This document shows, piece by piece, positions 1 through 6,795 of a stretch of 14,827 nt of DNA (the first letter of the stretch is position 1; every line of letters begins with the position of its first letter). The translations under genes were made by a program, and so were the position numbers. The notes under the pieces were generated by a model. The model was not told the DNA's origin. It did not search any database and saw nothing but the letters and a program-made list of their open reading frames with translations. This DNA is from Betaproteobacteria bacterium UBA3031 (GTDB taxonomy: Bacteria; Pseudomonadota; Gammaproteobacteria; Burkholderiales; Eutrophovitaceae): positions 1-14,827 of the forward strand of contig DFDI01000080.1 of the NCBI GenBank assembly GCA_002367635.1, given 5' to 3'.

Positions 1-47
1 GCTAATTGCTGGAGAATCTGTAGTTTTCGGTCGGCAACTCTAGGCAT
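1..47 (-). CDS. slmA: SlmA-like nucleoid occlusion factor (TetR family), 5' fragment
   Basis: Only the first 15 codons and part of the 16th are present; the gene runs off the left edge. The reverse strand from an ATG at 47-45 reads MPRVADRKLQILQQL. The RKLQILQ stretch matches the first helix of SlmA as I remember it from betaproteobacteria. SlmA is a TetR-fold DNA-binding protein that blocks FtsZ ring assembly over the nucleoid. The position supports the call, because slmA follows argB and a HAD nucleotidase on the same strand in many betaproteobacteria. I see no Shine-Dalgarno sequence before the ATG; a T-rich tract belonging to a perfect A/T palindrome lies there instead. A TTG two codons upstream is an alternative start. 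The assignment depends on very few residues plus context. Confidence 0.6.
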   Translation of the reverse strand, partial: MPRVADRKLQILQQL

Positions 48-51
48 CGGC

Positions 52-67
52 AAAAAAATATTTTTTT
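52..67. repeat. 16-bp A/T palindrome before slmA
   Basis: Seven A, then TA, then seven T form a perfect self-complementary sequence that ends 4 nt from the putative slmA ATG (47-45). It has no GC stem, so it is not a standard terminator. Its place in the 5' leader suggests an A-tract or operator role, but nothing in the sequence proves that. Confidence 0.5.
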
Positions 68-81
68 GATTAAATTCAGTA

Positions 82-94
82 AGTAATAATTACT
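82..94. repeat. 13-bp palindrome AGTAAT-A-ATTACT
   Basis: Perfect inverted repeat with 6-bp arms around one central base. It lies in the 121-base gap between the HAD nucleotidase stop and the slmA start. A TetR-type operator is possible. It does not resemble the known SlmA-binding site (GTGAGTACTCAC). Nothing else is evident in this gap. Confidence 0.4.
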
Positions 95-168
95 AGCAAC
101 ACATTAACATACACATCCAAAACGATTATTCCAAACTCTTCCAGCACCTTAGCAGCCTGTGCGGATAC

Positions 169-825
169 CTAATACAGCCGCCTTACCCTAGCGTCTACCC
201 AATTAGGTTGATTTAACTCGCGCGTTACCCAAATTGTCTTCATCCCAAGTCGTCTCGCTGCAAATAAGTTACTTAAAGAATCCTCAACCATCACACACCT
301 TGCAGCTTCAAGCCTGTGTGTTTTCAGTAATTTGCGATAACCAATCATAGAGGGTTTTGGGTTCATATTCGTTGCCTCTATTGAAAAGGCCTCAGACAGA
401 AAGTGCCGAATCCCTAACAATCTCAACATTTGCTCAAGGTACTCAGCTGGGGAGTTAGAGAATACAATTTTCTTCCCCGAAAGTTGCCTAAATAATCGTA
501 TCAACCTAGAAGAACGGGAAGCAAAGCTGTCCAATTCTCCGATATCGTGAGTTTTTTTAAGAAAATCTTTTGAGTCAACAGCATGATGACGCACCAAGCC
601 CGTCAGGGTTGCTCCATATCTATCCCAGTAAAGCTTGCGCAAGCGATTAGCCTCACTCCTCTCAACACATAAATGATGCTCAATGTACTGAGTCATTTTT
701 TCGTTAATGAGTGGGAATATTTCCATTCCCGACGAGAACAAAGTGTTATCAAAATCAAAAATCCAGGCTGCCGGTTTAATCTCGGATTGTTGTATCTGAC
801 GGCATGCCTCGGCGAGAAACTTCAC
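169..825 (-). CDS. HAD-superfamily pyrimidine 5'-nucleotidase-like hydrolase
   Basis: A 218-residue HAD phosphatase, of the kind annotated as pyrimidine 5'-nucleotidase (SDT1-like) next to argB in betaproteobacteria. Motif I is FDFDNTLF with nucleophile D24 and acid/base D26. Motif II is FSNS around S123, motif III the lysine of NPKP at K157, and motif IV VEDS with E181 and D182. The segment between motifs I and II is helical, as in a C1 cap. The expected role is dephosphorylation of a small phosphomonoester, probably a pyrimidine nucleoside monophosphate, in the cytoplasm; the substrate cannot be read from sequence. The start is GTG at 825-823, one base after the argB stop (829-827), so translation is probably coupled to argB. 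No in-frame ATG lies before motif I. Confidence 0.85.
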   Translation of the reverse strand: MKFLAEACRQIQQSEIKPAAWIFDFDNTLFSSGMEIFPLINEKMTQYIEHHLCVERSEANRLRKLYWDRYGATLTGLVRHHAVDSKDFLKKTHDIGELDSFASRSSRLIRLFRQLSGKKIVFSNSPAEYLEQMLRLLGIRHFLSEAFSIEATNMNPKPSMIGYRKLLKTHRLEAARCVMVEDSLSNLFAARRLGMKTIWVTRELNQPNWVDARVRRLY

Positions 826-826
826 T

Positions 827-1705
827 CTAGCGACTGCGAATCAACGTCCCAACACCTTGGTCGGTGAGCACTTCCAGCAATACTGCATTTTCCACTCGAC
901 CATCGATAATATGCACACTATTCACACCGCTCCTTGCCGCATCAAGCGCCGATGAGATCTTAGGCAGCATGCCTCCGAAAACCGTTCCATCTTCAATAAG
1001 GCGATCGATATCGCCAGGGGTAACGCCCGTTAATAACTGTTCATTCTTATCAAGGATACCAGCCGTATTAGTCATCAATATTAATTTTTCCGCTTTAAGT
1101 ACCGTCGCCAACTTCCCGGCCACAAGGTCAGCGTTGATGTTATACGCTTGCCCATCTTCTCCGTAACCGATCGGTGCCACCACTGGAATAAAGCCCTCCA
1201 TTTCTAATGTGGAAATAACTCGCGGATCCACCGAATCCACCTCGCCGACCTGCCCTAAATCCAGCGACTCTCCATTAACGACCATCTGAAGTTTTCTAGC
1301 TCGAATAAGACCACCATCCCGACCAGTCAAACCCACGGCTAGACCACCAGCATTATTGATCAAGCTAACAATGTCTTTATTGACGTGAGCCCCAAGGACC
1401 ATCTCAACTATATCCATGGTCTCTTTATCCGTAACCCTCATACCTTGGATAAATGTTCCCTCTTTGCCAAGGCGAGCCAACATGTCATTAATCTGCGGAC
1501 CGCCACCATGGACAATTACCGGATGCATGCCAACAAGCTTCAACAGCACTACGTCTCGCGCAAAAGATCGTTTTAAATTGTCATCAACCATCGCATTCCC
1601 GCCGTACTTGATGACAATAGTTTTTTTATGAAAGCGCTTTATGTATGGCAGAGCCTCTGCCAATATTTGAGCCTTCTTGTGCGCCTCTCCAGTATTTAGC
1701 GACAT
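827..1705 (-). CDS. argB: acetylglutamate kinase (ArgB)
   Basis: Phosphorylates N-acetyl-L-glutamate with ATP, the second step of arginine synthesis, in the cytoplasm. The 292-residue protein is a full-length amino-acid kinase. KYGGNAM (33-39) forms the phosphate-binding lysine and glycine loop, and HGGGPQI (66-72) the substrate loop. GLTGRDGG and the NINADLVAGKLA segment complete the fold. The N-terminal helix before KYGGN (about 30 residues, with KKAQILAEALPYI) is the extension found in hexameric, arginine-inhibited enzymes and absent from the E. coli type, so feedback inhibition by arginine is likely (family knowledge). An AGGA motif (complement of 1715-1718) lies 9 nt before the ATG. The gene diverges from the PBP5 homologue across a 137-base gap. 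Confidence 0.97.
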   Translation of the reverse strand: MSLNTGEAHKKAQILAEALPYIKRFHKKTIVIKYGGNAMVDDNLKRSFARDVVLLKLVGMHPVIVHGGGPQINDMLARLGKEGTFIQGMRVTDKETMDIVEMVLGAHVNKDIVSLINNAGGLAVGLTGRDGGLIRARKLQMVVNGESLDLGQVGEVDSVDPRVISTLEMEGFIPVVAPIGYGEDGQAYNINADLVAGKLATVLKAEKLILMTNTAGILDKNEQLLTGVTPGDIDRLIEDGTVFGGMLPKISSALDAARSGVNSVHIIDGRVENAVLLEVLTDQGVGTLIRSR

Positions 1706-1842
1706 TAGTAGGATTCCTGTTTAAATGACTTTTCGTGGCGTTCTAATTTTAACCGACTTGGCGTCTTTCGAGCTAATACCCACTATTACGCTACTTACCC
1801 GTTTAAAATAAGGCACTTTTAAAACACATATTTTCTACGCGC
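1706..1842. promoter_or_regulatory. divergent intergenic region, argB / PBP5-like gene
   Basis: This 137-base AT-rich gap must hold the leftward promoter for argB and its downstream gene and probably the rightward promoter for the PBP5-like operon. I cannot assign a convincing -35/-10 pair. A TAAAAT hexamer at about 1804-1809 is a possible rightward -10, but its -35 is poor. No ARG-box palindrome is obvious. The rightward gene has no clear ribosome-binding site. Confidence 0.4.
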
Positions 1843-2988
1843 ATGAATAATAGACGTTTTTTCTTATTGCTGTTGTGCTTACTCGCGCCGAGTATGGTGT
1901 TCGCCCAACTGGATATAAATTTAAGCTCCACGGCTCAAATTTATATCCTAGGCGACCTGTCGAGCGGGATCATCATCAGCGAGAAGAACGCATCTCGAAC
2001 CATTACCCCTGGGCCTTTGACGAAACTGATGACGTTATATGTCATTTTCTCCGCCCTCGAGTCTGGAGACATTCGTCTTAACGACAAAATAAAAATATCC
2101 AAAATGGCTTCTAACGTGCCCGGGGTGCGCATGCTCCTATCCGAAGGAGATCAAGTCAAAGTCGAGGACCTCATCAAAGCCATAGCAATCTATGGCGCTA
2201 ACGACGCAATAATGGCACTTATTGAAGAAATTTCAGGTGAAGAATCTAAATTCGTGGCGACAATGAACAGCAAAGCAAAGTCAATTGGTTTAAGAACTTC
2301 GCGCTTCGACGATGCTATTGGGCAAGCGGTGAATAATCGCAGCACTACCGCCTCGGATTTATATCAGCTATCTGCTGCCATCATTACAGACTTTCCTCAG
2401 TATTACCCTTACTTCAAATTACAAAAACATGAATGGCAAAGCATTACCCAATACAGCCCCAATACTTTACTGGATAGAGATCCACACAATGACGGGCTCA
2501 TACTAGGGGAAATACCAGGCATCGGGCTGCTTGGCTCTATTTCTAGCGATCGAAATGGACGTCGGATACTGGTAGTGCTGGGTGGCGTAGAGCCTGACCG
2601 CGCTTTTGCTGCTGAGGCTCAAAATCTAATAAATCACGGTTTTGAGGCCTCTGAAACGATCTTTCTGTTTAAGTCGAACACGCCTCTTACTCAAGTCGCG
2701 ACTGCCCAAGGGGTAGATGAAAATATCAGCATCGGATCCTTCAAAGACATACTCGTTACGATTCCTAGAGGCACGAAGGAAAGCCTAAAAGTGCACGTCG
2801 AAAGCATTCAACCTCTCATCGCACCCATTGAATATGGGGATATTGTTGCCAAGCTTATCGTACGATTGGAAGAGAGAACAATCTTAACTGCAGATCTCAT
2901 CGCCCTAAAAGAAGTACAACAAGCAGGAATTTTAGCTAGAGGTTGGAAAGGGTTAAAATCTTTTGTACTGCAATTAATAGGGTCCTAA
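1843..2988 (+). CDS. PBP5-type D-alanyl-D-alanine carboxypeptidase homologue, probable pseudoenzyme
   Basis: A 381-residue secreted protein of the DacA/DacC (S11) family. It has a signal peptide (residues 1-21, cut after VFA), a penicillin-binding domain (about 24-270), the C-terminal beta domain (about 290-355) and an amphipathic tail (LARGWKGLKSFVLQLIGS) like the membrane anchor of E. coli PBP5. The family removes the terminal D-Ala from periplasmic peptidoglycan pentapeptides. Here all three catalytic motifs are altered. SxxK reads PLTK (58-61), so the nucleophilic serine is proline. SGN reads GAN (118-120), so the serine is lost. KTG reads ILG (220-222), so the lysine and threonine are lost. 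The frame is intact and flanking residues are conserved, so this looks like a maintained inactive protein, not a decaying gene. Position before ybeD-lipB-lipA is where dacA normally sits. I see no good Shine-Dalgarno, but this ATG is needed for the signal peptide. Confidence 0.88.
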   Translation: MNNRRFFLLLLCLLAPSMVFAQLDINLSSTAQIYILGDLSSGIIISEKNASRTITPGPLTKLMTLYVIFSALESGDIRLNDKIKISKMASNVPGVRMLLSEGDQVKVEDLIKAIAIYGANDAIMALIEEISGEESKFVATMNSKAKSIGLRTSRFDDAIGQAVNNRSTTASDLYQLSAAIITDFPQYYPYFKLQKHEWQSITQYSPNTLLDRDPHNDGLILGEIPGIGLLGSISSDRNGRRILVVLGGVEPDRAFAAEAQNLINHGFEASETIFLFKSNTPLTQVATAQGVDENISIGSFKDILVTIPRGTKESLKVHVESIQPLIAPIEYGDIVAKLIVRLEERTILTADLIALKEVQQAGILARGWKGLKSFVLQLIGS

Positions 2989-3029
2989 AACGATCACTAG
3001 TTACATAGACTAAAAGCGGACCATCTATC

Positions 3030-3308
3030 ATGGACTCTCCCCAAACTCAAAAAACCGAGGGTATCGAATACCCAATCTCATTCCCGATTAAAGTTATAGG
3101 ACATTCAACACCTCAATTTGAGGAAGATGTGCTCAAGATTCTTAGAAAACATGCACCCGATGTCGATGACCACGAGGTAACCACCAGCATGAGTAACAAT
3201 AAAACGTACGTCAGTCTGACATGCACCTTTTGCGCTGAGTCACTGGGCCACCTAGAGACCATCTATGCCGAACTTAAGGCCAGTCCGTCTGTTTCAATTG
3301 TTCTTTAG
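3030..3308 (+). CDS. ybeD: DUF493 (YbeD/UPF0250) family protein
   Basis: A 92-residue small cytoplasmic protein of the YbeD family, alpha-beta fold, similar in length to the E. coli protein (87 residues). The family pattern is visible: FPIKVIGH near residue 20, KILRKHAPD near 38-46, YVSLTCTF near 60-67, and a C-terminal LETIYAELKASPSVSIVL. The molecular function is not established; the family recurs between dacA and lipB, which suggests a link to lipoate or envelope genes. The gene starts 41 nt after the PBP5-like stop. A GCGGA motif at 3016-3020 lies 9 nt before the ATG. It is probably cotranscribed with its neighbours. Confidence 0.9.
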   Translation: MDSPQTQKTEGIEYPISFPIKVIGHSTPQFEEDVLKILRKHAPDVDDHEVTTSMSNNKTYVSLTCTFCAESLGHLETIYAELKASPSVSIVL

Positions 3309-3321
3309 CTATCCTCTCAGT

Positions 3322-3348
3322 CAATTTCATTTTGGAATGTTGAAATTG
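3322..3348 (+). promoter_or_regulatory. hairpin over the lipB translation start
   Basis: Arms CAATTTCA (3322-3329) and TGAAATTG (3341-3348) pair perfectly over 8 bp around an 11-nt loop. The loop holds the likely lipB ribosome-binding bases (TTGGAA), and the last arm base is the G of the lipB GTG. The ATG in the loop (3337-3339) opens a four-codon reading frame, M-L-K-L, whose TGA (3349-3351) overlaps the GTG. The stem is A/T-rich and probably weak. A role in translation control of lipB is inference. Confidence 0.45.
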
Positions 3349-3959
3349 TGATTATTAAAACAATTGGCTTAATAGATTACGAGGAATCGCTCCAGAGGAT
3401 GCGGGAATTCACACTTAGACGCTCTCAAAAAGAAGAGGATGAATTATGGATCGTCGAACATCCTCCAGTATACACCATGGGACTGAAAACAAAGCCAGAA
3501 CATCTTCCTCAAGTTAGGCAACGTATCCCTTTGGTTCAATCTGACCGCGGAGGACAAATAACCTACCACGGCCCCGGTCAAATCATCATATATGCACTGC
3601 TTGACCTTAGAAGATTGAAACTATCCGTTAGAGAAGCCGTCAGATTATTGGAACAAACCGTTATTAATTTATTATTGTCACTCGGCATTAATGCTATTGG
3701 AGACGAAGCACGACCTGGAGTCTACGTTCAAGGGAAAAAAATAGCATCCTTGGGACTAAAAATTCGAAACGGATACTCATATCATGGTGTAGCTTTAAAT
3801 GTTGATATGGACATTAGCCCGTTTGAGCAGATTAATCCTTGCGGATATGCCAATCTAAGCGTCACGCAACTCAAAGACTTGGATGTTAATCTCTCCATTG
3901 ACGAAATCAGTCAACGGTGGGTTGATCAATTTCTCGTATTGTTTGGAGATAAAATTTAG
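3348..3959 (+). CDS. lipB: octanoyl-[acyl-carrier-protein] transferase (LipB)
   Basis: Moves the octanoyl group from acyl carrier protein to a lysine of lipoyl-domain proteins, the first step of de novo lipoylation, in the cytoplasm. The 203-residue protein carries the family signatures: RGGQITYHGPGQ (67-78), KIASLGLK with catalytic lysine K131, and NPCGYA with the acyl-accepting cysteine C165. Length is close to E. coli LipB (213). The start is GTG at 3348; no in-frame ATG lies near it and the first conserved residues (KTIGLIDY) follow at once. A weak GGA lies 11 nt upstream, in a hairpin loop. It is followed after one base by lipA, which inserts sulfur into the octanoyl chain that LipB attaches. 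Confidence 0.96.
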   Translation: MIIKTIGLIDYEESLQRMREFTLRRSQKEEDELWIVEHPPVYTMGLKTKPEHLPQVRQRIPLVQSDRGGQITYHGPGQIIIYALLDLRRLKLSVREAVRLLEQTVINLLLSLGINAIGDEARPGVYVQGKKIASLGLKIRNGYSYHGVALNVDMDISPFEQINPCGYANLSVTQLKDLDVNLSIDEISQRWVDQFLVLFGDKI

Positions 3960-3960
3960 T

Positions 3961-4911
3961 ATGGATATGAATACCAAAAAAATTAGAGAAACAGGGTTAG
4001 AGAAAACTGCAAAAAATCCGATCAAAATAACACCGACTGATCCGATCAGGAAGCCCGATTGGATACGCATCAAGCTTCATACGGGCACCAAATTTCAAGA
4101 GGTCAAAAACAAACTCCGGAAAAGCTCCCTACACACCGTGTGCGAGGAGGCGACTTGCCCAAACATCGGAGAATGTTTTTCTAAAGGAACGGCTACGTTT
4201 ATGATTTTGGGAGACCTATGTACCCGAAGGTGTCCATTTTGCGATGTCGCGCATGGTCGGCCCAATGTCGTTGATGAGGCCGAACCAGGTAGGCTCGCCA
4301 GCACCATTAAAGATATGGAGCTCAAGTACGTGGTCATCACGAGCGTAGATCGCGATGACCTCAGAGATGGTGGTGCAGCGCACTTCTCCAACTGCATCAA
4401 AGCCATTCGCACGGCCTCGCCAAACATCAAAGTTGAAATACTTACCCCTGACTTTAGAGGTCGCCTTGACACTGCAATTCGTTTGTTGAGCACCCAGCTA
4501 CCTGATGTTATGAACCATAATTTAGAGACCGTCCCTCGGCTGTATAAGCAAGCCAGACCTGGAGCCGACTATCAACACTCTCTTAACTTGCTTCAGCAAT
4601 TTAAAAAAACAAACCCTAGCGTAATCACTAAATCTGGCGTTATGGTTGGGCTCGGCGAAACAGACGATGAAATCATCGAGGTCATGCACGACTTAAAAAA
4701 ACATGAAGTAGACATGGTGACGATTGGGCAGTATTTACAACCAACCAAAGGACACCTGCCCGTTGAGCGTTATGTCCACCCCGATCAATTTCGACGATTC
4801 GAACAATTAGGACTCTCAATAGGGTTTAAGCATGTCGCATCCGGGCCATTGGTCCGTTCGTCATACCATGCTGACGAACAAGCTAACGCGACTATCGCTC
4901 AAGACAACTGA
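3961..4911 (+). CDS. lipA: lipoyl synthase (LipA), radical SAM enzyme
   Basis: Inserts two sulfur atoms into protein-bound octanoyl chains to make lipoate. The 316-residue protein has the auxiliary-cluster motif C61-x4-C66-x5-C72, the radical SAM motif C87-x3-C91-x2-C94 (CTRRCPFC), and the C-terminal RSSYHA motif (299-304) whose serine ligates the auxiliary cluster. All cluster ligands are present. The start chosen is the ATG at 3961, one base after the lipB stop (TAG 3957-3959); E. coli LipA is 321 residues. An earlier in-frame ATG at 3883 would overlap lipB by 77 bases and add 26 unusual residues, so I rejected it. The 3' end overlaps the convergent heptosyltransferase gene by 20 bases. Confidence 0.97.
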   Translation: MDMNTKKIRETGLEKTAKNPIKITPTDPIRKPDWIRIKLHTGTKFQEVKNKLRKSSLHTVCEEATCPNIGECFSKGTATFMILGDLCTRRCPFCDVAHGRPNVVDEAEPGRLASTIKDMELKYVVITSVDRDDLRDGGAAHFSNCIKAIRTASPNIKVEILTPDFRGRLDTAIRLLSTQLPDVMNHNLETVPRLYKQARPGADYQHSLNLLQQFKKTNPSVITKSGVMVGLGETDDEIIEVMHDLKKHEVDMVTIGQYLQPTKGHLPVERYVHPDQFRRFEQLGLSIGFKHVASGPLVRSSYHADEQANATIAQDN

Positions 4912-5956
4912 GTATGGCTTGTAACACTCTGCTCGGATCTAATTCCACTAGGCAATCACTAACGCTATTTACTTGTCGAGAACAACCCTCTTGAAGGCAT
5001 GGCACACATAACCCCAGGCCTTGAATCAACGTTACATTACCAACTGTCTGTGAGCCAATCTGAGACCAGGCACTCGCACCGCCCAAATAACCCTTGGGCC
5101 ATGGGCCCCAAACCAATGGACTTGAGGGGCCAAAAATTGCGATTGTTGGTATGCCGGTTGCCGCAGCCATATGCGTGACCGCGGTATCGGTTCCAACATA
5201 ACAATTTGCAGATCGGATTATTTTTATCAATTCATCAATTGATGTTTGATTTAAAAGATTGAGCACTCTCGGATCATCAGAATAACTACCCTTTAACCCA
5301 TCAAGAGTTAGCTCATCAAACATACCAGTAAGGACAACACCTAGGTCACGCTCAAGACATGCTTCAATCAAGCATCGCCACTTCGAAAGCGGCCATTCCT
5401 TATATTTAAACTTAGGCGTCAAGTGCATAACCACATAACGATTTCTATAAATCCACTGCTTAAATATGGCGACTTGAGTCTCTTCTTCAATAAGATGTTT
5501 GGAGATCTGAGGCGCTATTTTGGAACTATCCACCAAATCAGCCACAATGTCGTGATACATCACTAACGTGTGCCGTCTGGAGCCATCAAACTCGACCCAA
5601 TTATGAAGAGCCCACTTCTTCCAAAAATATTTCTTGTTCGTCGTTAACGTGCCGTACCGTTTTTTGCCCATCAACCACGCATACAAAACGGGCCTATCAC
5701 CTGGTAACAGCGAAATGGCGATATCGTATTTTCGATAATGCTGAACTATCAATCTTAAATGCCCAATAACACCGCTTCGCTCTGGGATCAAAATCACATT
5801 GTCAATTTCTGGGTTGGAAAGAACCCCAGCCTCGGTCCCACAAAACACTAGTACGTCTAATTGGGCATTCGGATAGCGGAGTCTTAACGCGTGAATAACC
5901 GATGTTGCTAAAAATACATCTCCTACGCGACGGGTGCATATGACTAATATTTTCAT
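4892..5956 (-). CDS. family 9 glycosyltransferase, WaaQ-like heptosyltransferase
   Basis: A 354-residue GT-B enzyme of the ADP-heptose:LPS heptosyltransferase family. The N-terminus MKILVICTRRVGDVFLATSV places the catalytic aspartate at D13. The second half has the sugar-nucleotide site (VGTDTAVTHMAAATGIPTIAIFGPSSP), and a cysteine-rich CVPCLQEGC follows near the C-terminus. The RRVGDV start, the LLPGDRPVLYAWLMG segment and the length fit the heptosyltransferase III (WaaQ/RfaQ) branch better than WaaC or WaaF. It would act at the cytoplasmic face of the inner membrane, adding a heptose to growing LPS core. It lies downstream of two GT2 genes on the same strand, 74 bases from the nearer one. 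Its last codons overlap the end of lipA tail to tail. Exact acceptor sugar is unknown. Confidence 0.85.
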   Translation of the reverse strand: MKILVICTRRVGDVFLATSVIHALRLRYPNAQLDVLVFCGTEAGVLSNPEIDNVILIPERSGVIGHLRLIVQHYRKYDIAISLLPGDRPVLYAWLMGKKRYGTLTTNKKYFWKKWALHNWVEFDGSRRHTLVMYHDIVADLVDSSKIAPQISKHLIEEETQVAIFKQWIYRNRYVVMHLTPKFKYKEWPLSKWRCLIEACLERDLGVVLTGMFDELTLDGLKGSYSDDPRVLNLLNQTSIDELIKIIRSANCYVGTDTAVTHMAAATGIPTIAIFGPSSPLVWGPWPKGYLGGASAWSQIGSQTVGNVTLIQGLGLCVPCLQEGCSRQVNSVSDCLVELDPSRVLQAILSCLER

Positions 5957-5996
5957 GCGGTTTAATCCTAAAAGACCGTTATCGCTCGCTAAATAA

Positions 5997-6016
5997 CTTG
6001 TTGCTTAAGCAGCAAG
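5997..6016. repeat. 20-bp near-perfect palindrome between glycosyltransferase genes
   Basis: Arms CTTGTTGCTT and AAGCAGCAAG match except at one pair, which is a G-U wobble in plus-strand RNA and a C-A mismatch in minus-strand RNA. It sits in the 74-base gap between the WaaE-like gene and the downstream heptosyltransferase gene. There is no run of T after it on the minus strand, so an intrinsic terminator is not supported. An mRNA processing or protein-binding site is possible. Confidence 0.45.
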
Positions 6017-6030
6017 GATAACAATCGCTT

Positions 6031-6795
6031 TCAGCGTTTCTGTTTATTCAAATAATAGAGTTTGACGTATTTATAGTAAGCACCTTCAGCATTTGACACC
6101 GCAAGCAAAAAGCCCTCGGCTCCATCCAAAAAACCAGCCTTTGTTACATAAGTTTTAAAAAAAGCTCCAAGCCCATGCATGAAAGCTGTAATCAGGCTTG
6201 ATCCTCGGCCAGCCTCGGCCAACTGCTGAGCCCCTAAGGATGAATACCGATTAAGTTTCTCAAGGACGTCCTCAAGAGAATCAAAAGAATCATGAATTAT
6301 ATGATTAACCAATTTCCTCGATTTACTTTCGAAGATCAGACGCTCATGCACCAAGCTCCTACTAAAATGAGCGCGCCCCTTACGGAACAATCTAGGAACA
6401 TACTCAGGCGACCATCCCCCGTGACGCATCTCCTTTCCGCAATATTTTAAAATCCTAGGAATTTCAAAAACATCATCTAGTGGTGATAGAGCAATAACAC
6501 GTTTGATTTCAGCTGCCAACTCAGGAGTGACATACTCATCCGAGTCAATAGATAGGATCCAGTGTGACGATCCAAGGTCAATCGCTAAGTTTTTTTGTGG
6601 GCCAAAGCCATGCCAATCAGAAATGTGGAATTTCACACCCCTCTCCCTAGCAATGGAAGCCGTCGAATCAACACTGCCATTGTCCAAAATGACAATTTCC
6701 GTAGCCCACTTCAAAGCATCCAAACAGGATGCTAGGGTACGCTCAGCGTTCTTTGTAATGATTACGACAGAAATACTCGTCACTGTCGCATTCAT
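6031..6795 (-). CDS. GT2 glycosyltransferase, WaaE/KdtX-like LPS core transferase
   Basis: A 254-residue family 2 GT-A enzyme. The N-terminus has SVVIITKN (9-16), the nucleotide-site LDNGS (37-41), the WHGFGPQKNLA segment (61-71) typical of WaaE-like enzymes, and the metal-binding DSDE (84-87). WaaE of Klebsiella adds beta-1,4-glucose to the first heptose of the core; this homologue probably adds a hexose to the inner core, but the sugar cannot be read from sequence. The C-terminal part (GAFFKTYVTKAGFLDGAEGFLLAVSNAEGAYYKYVKLYYL) is also typical of this branch and may contact the membrane. The ATG overlaps the stop of the upstream GT2 gene (ATGA), so the two are translationally coupled. I see no Shine-Dalgarno. 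Confidence 0.88.
   Translation of the reverse strand: MNATVTSISVVIITKNAERTLASCLDALKWATEIVILDNGSVDSTASIARERGVKFHISDWHGFGPQKNLAIDLGSSHWILSIDSDEYVTPELAAEIKRVIALSPLDDVFEIPRILKYCGKEMRHGGWSPEYVPRLFRKGRAHFSRSLVHERLIFESKSRKLVNHIIHDSFDSLEDVLEKLNRYSSLGAQQLAEAGRGSSLITAFMHGLGAFFKTYVTKAGFLDGAEGFLLAVSNAEGAYYKYVKLYYLNKQKR

Noticed and set aside
864..1166. Long plus-strand open frame inside argB
   Set aside because: It is antisense to a clear argB, with low-complexity serine-rich translation and no family features. The same holds for other antisense frames within lipA, thiC and waaA.
3883..3960. Upstream ATG giving LipA a 26-residue N-terminal extension
   Set aside because: It lies inside lipB, adds sequence unlike LipA, and the ATG at 3961 sits one base after the lipB stop and gives the usual length.
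4600..4720. Runs of seven A in lipA as programmed frameshift sites
   Set aside because: The reading frame is intact through the whole conserved protein, and similar A-runs occur in several genes here because AAA is a favoured lysine codon.
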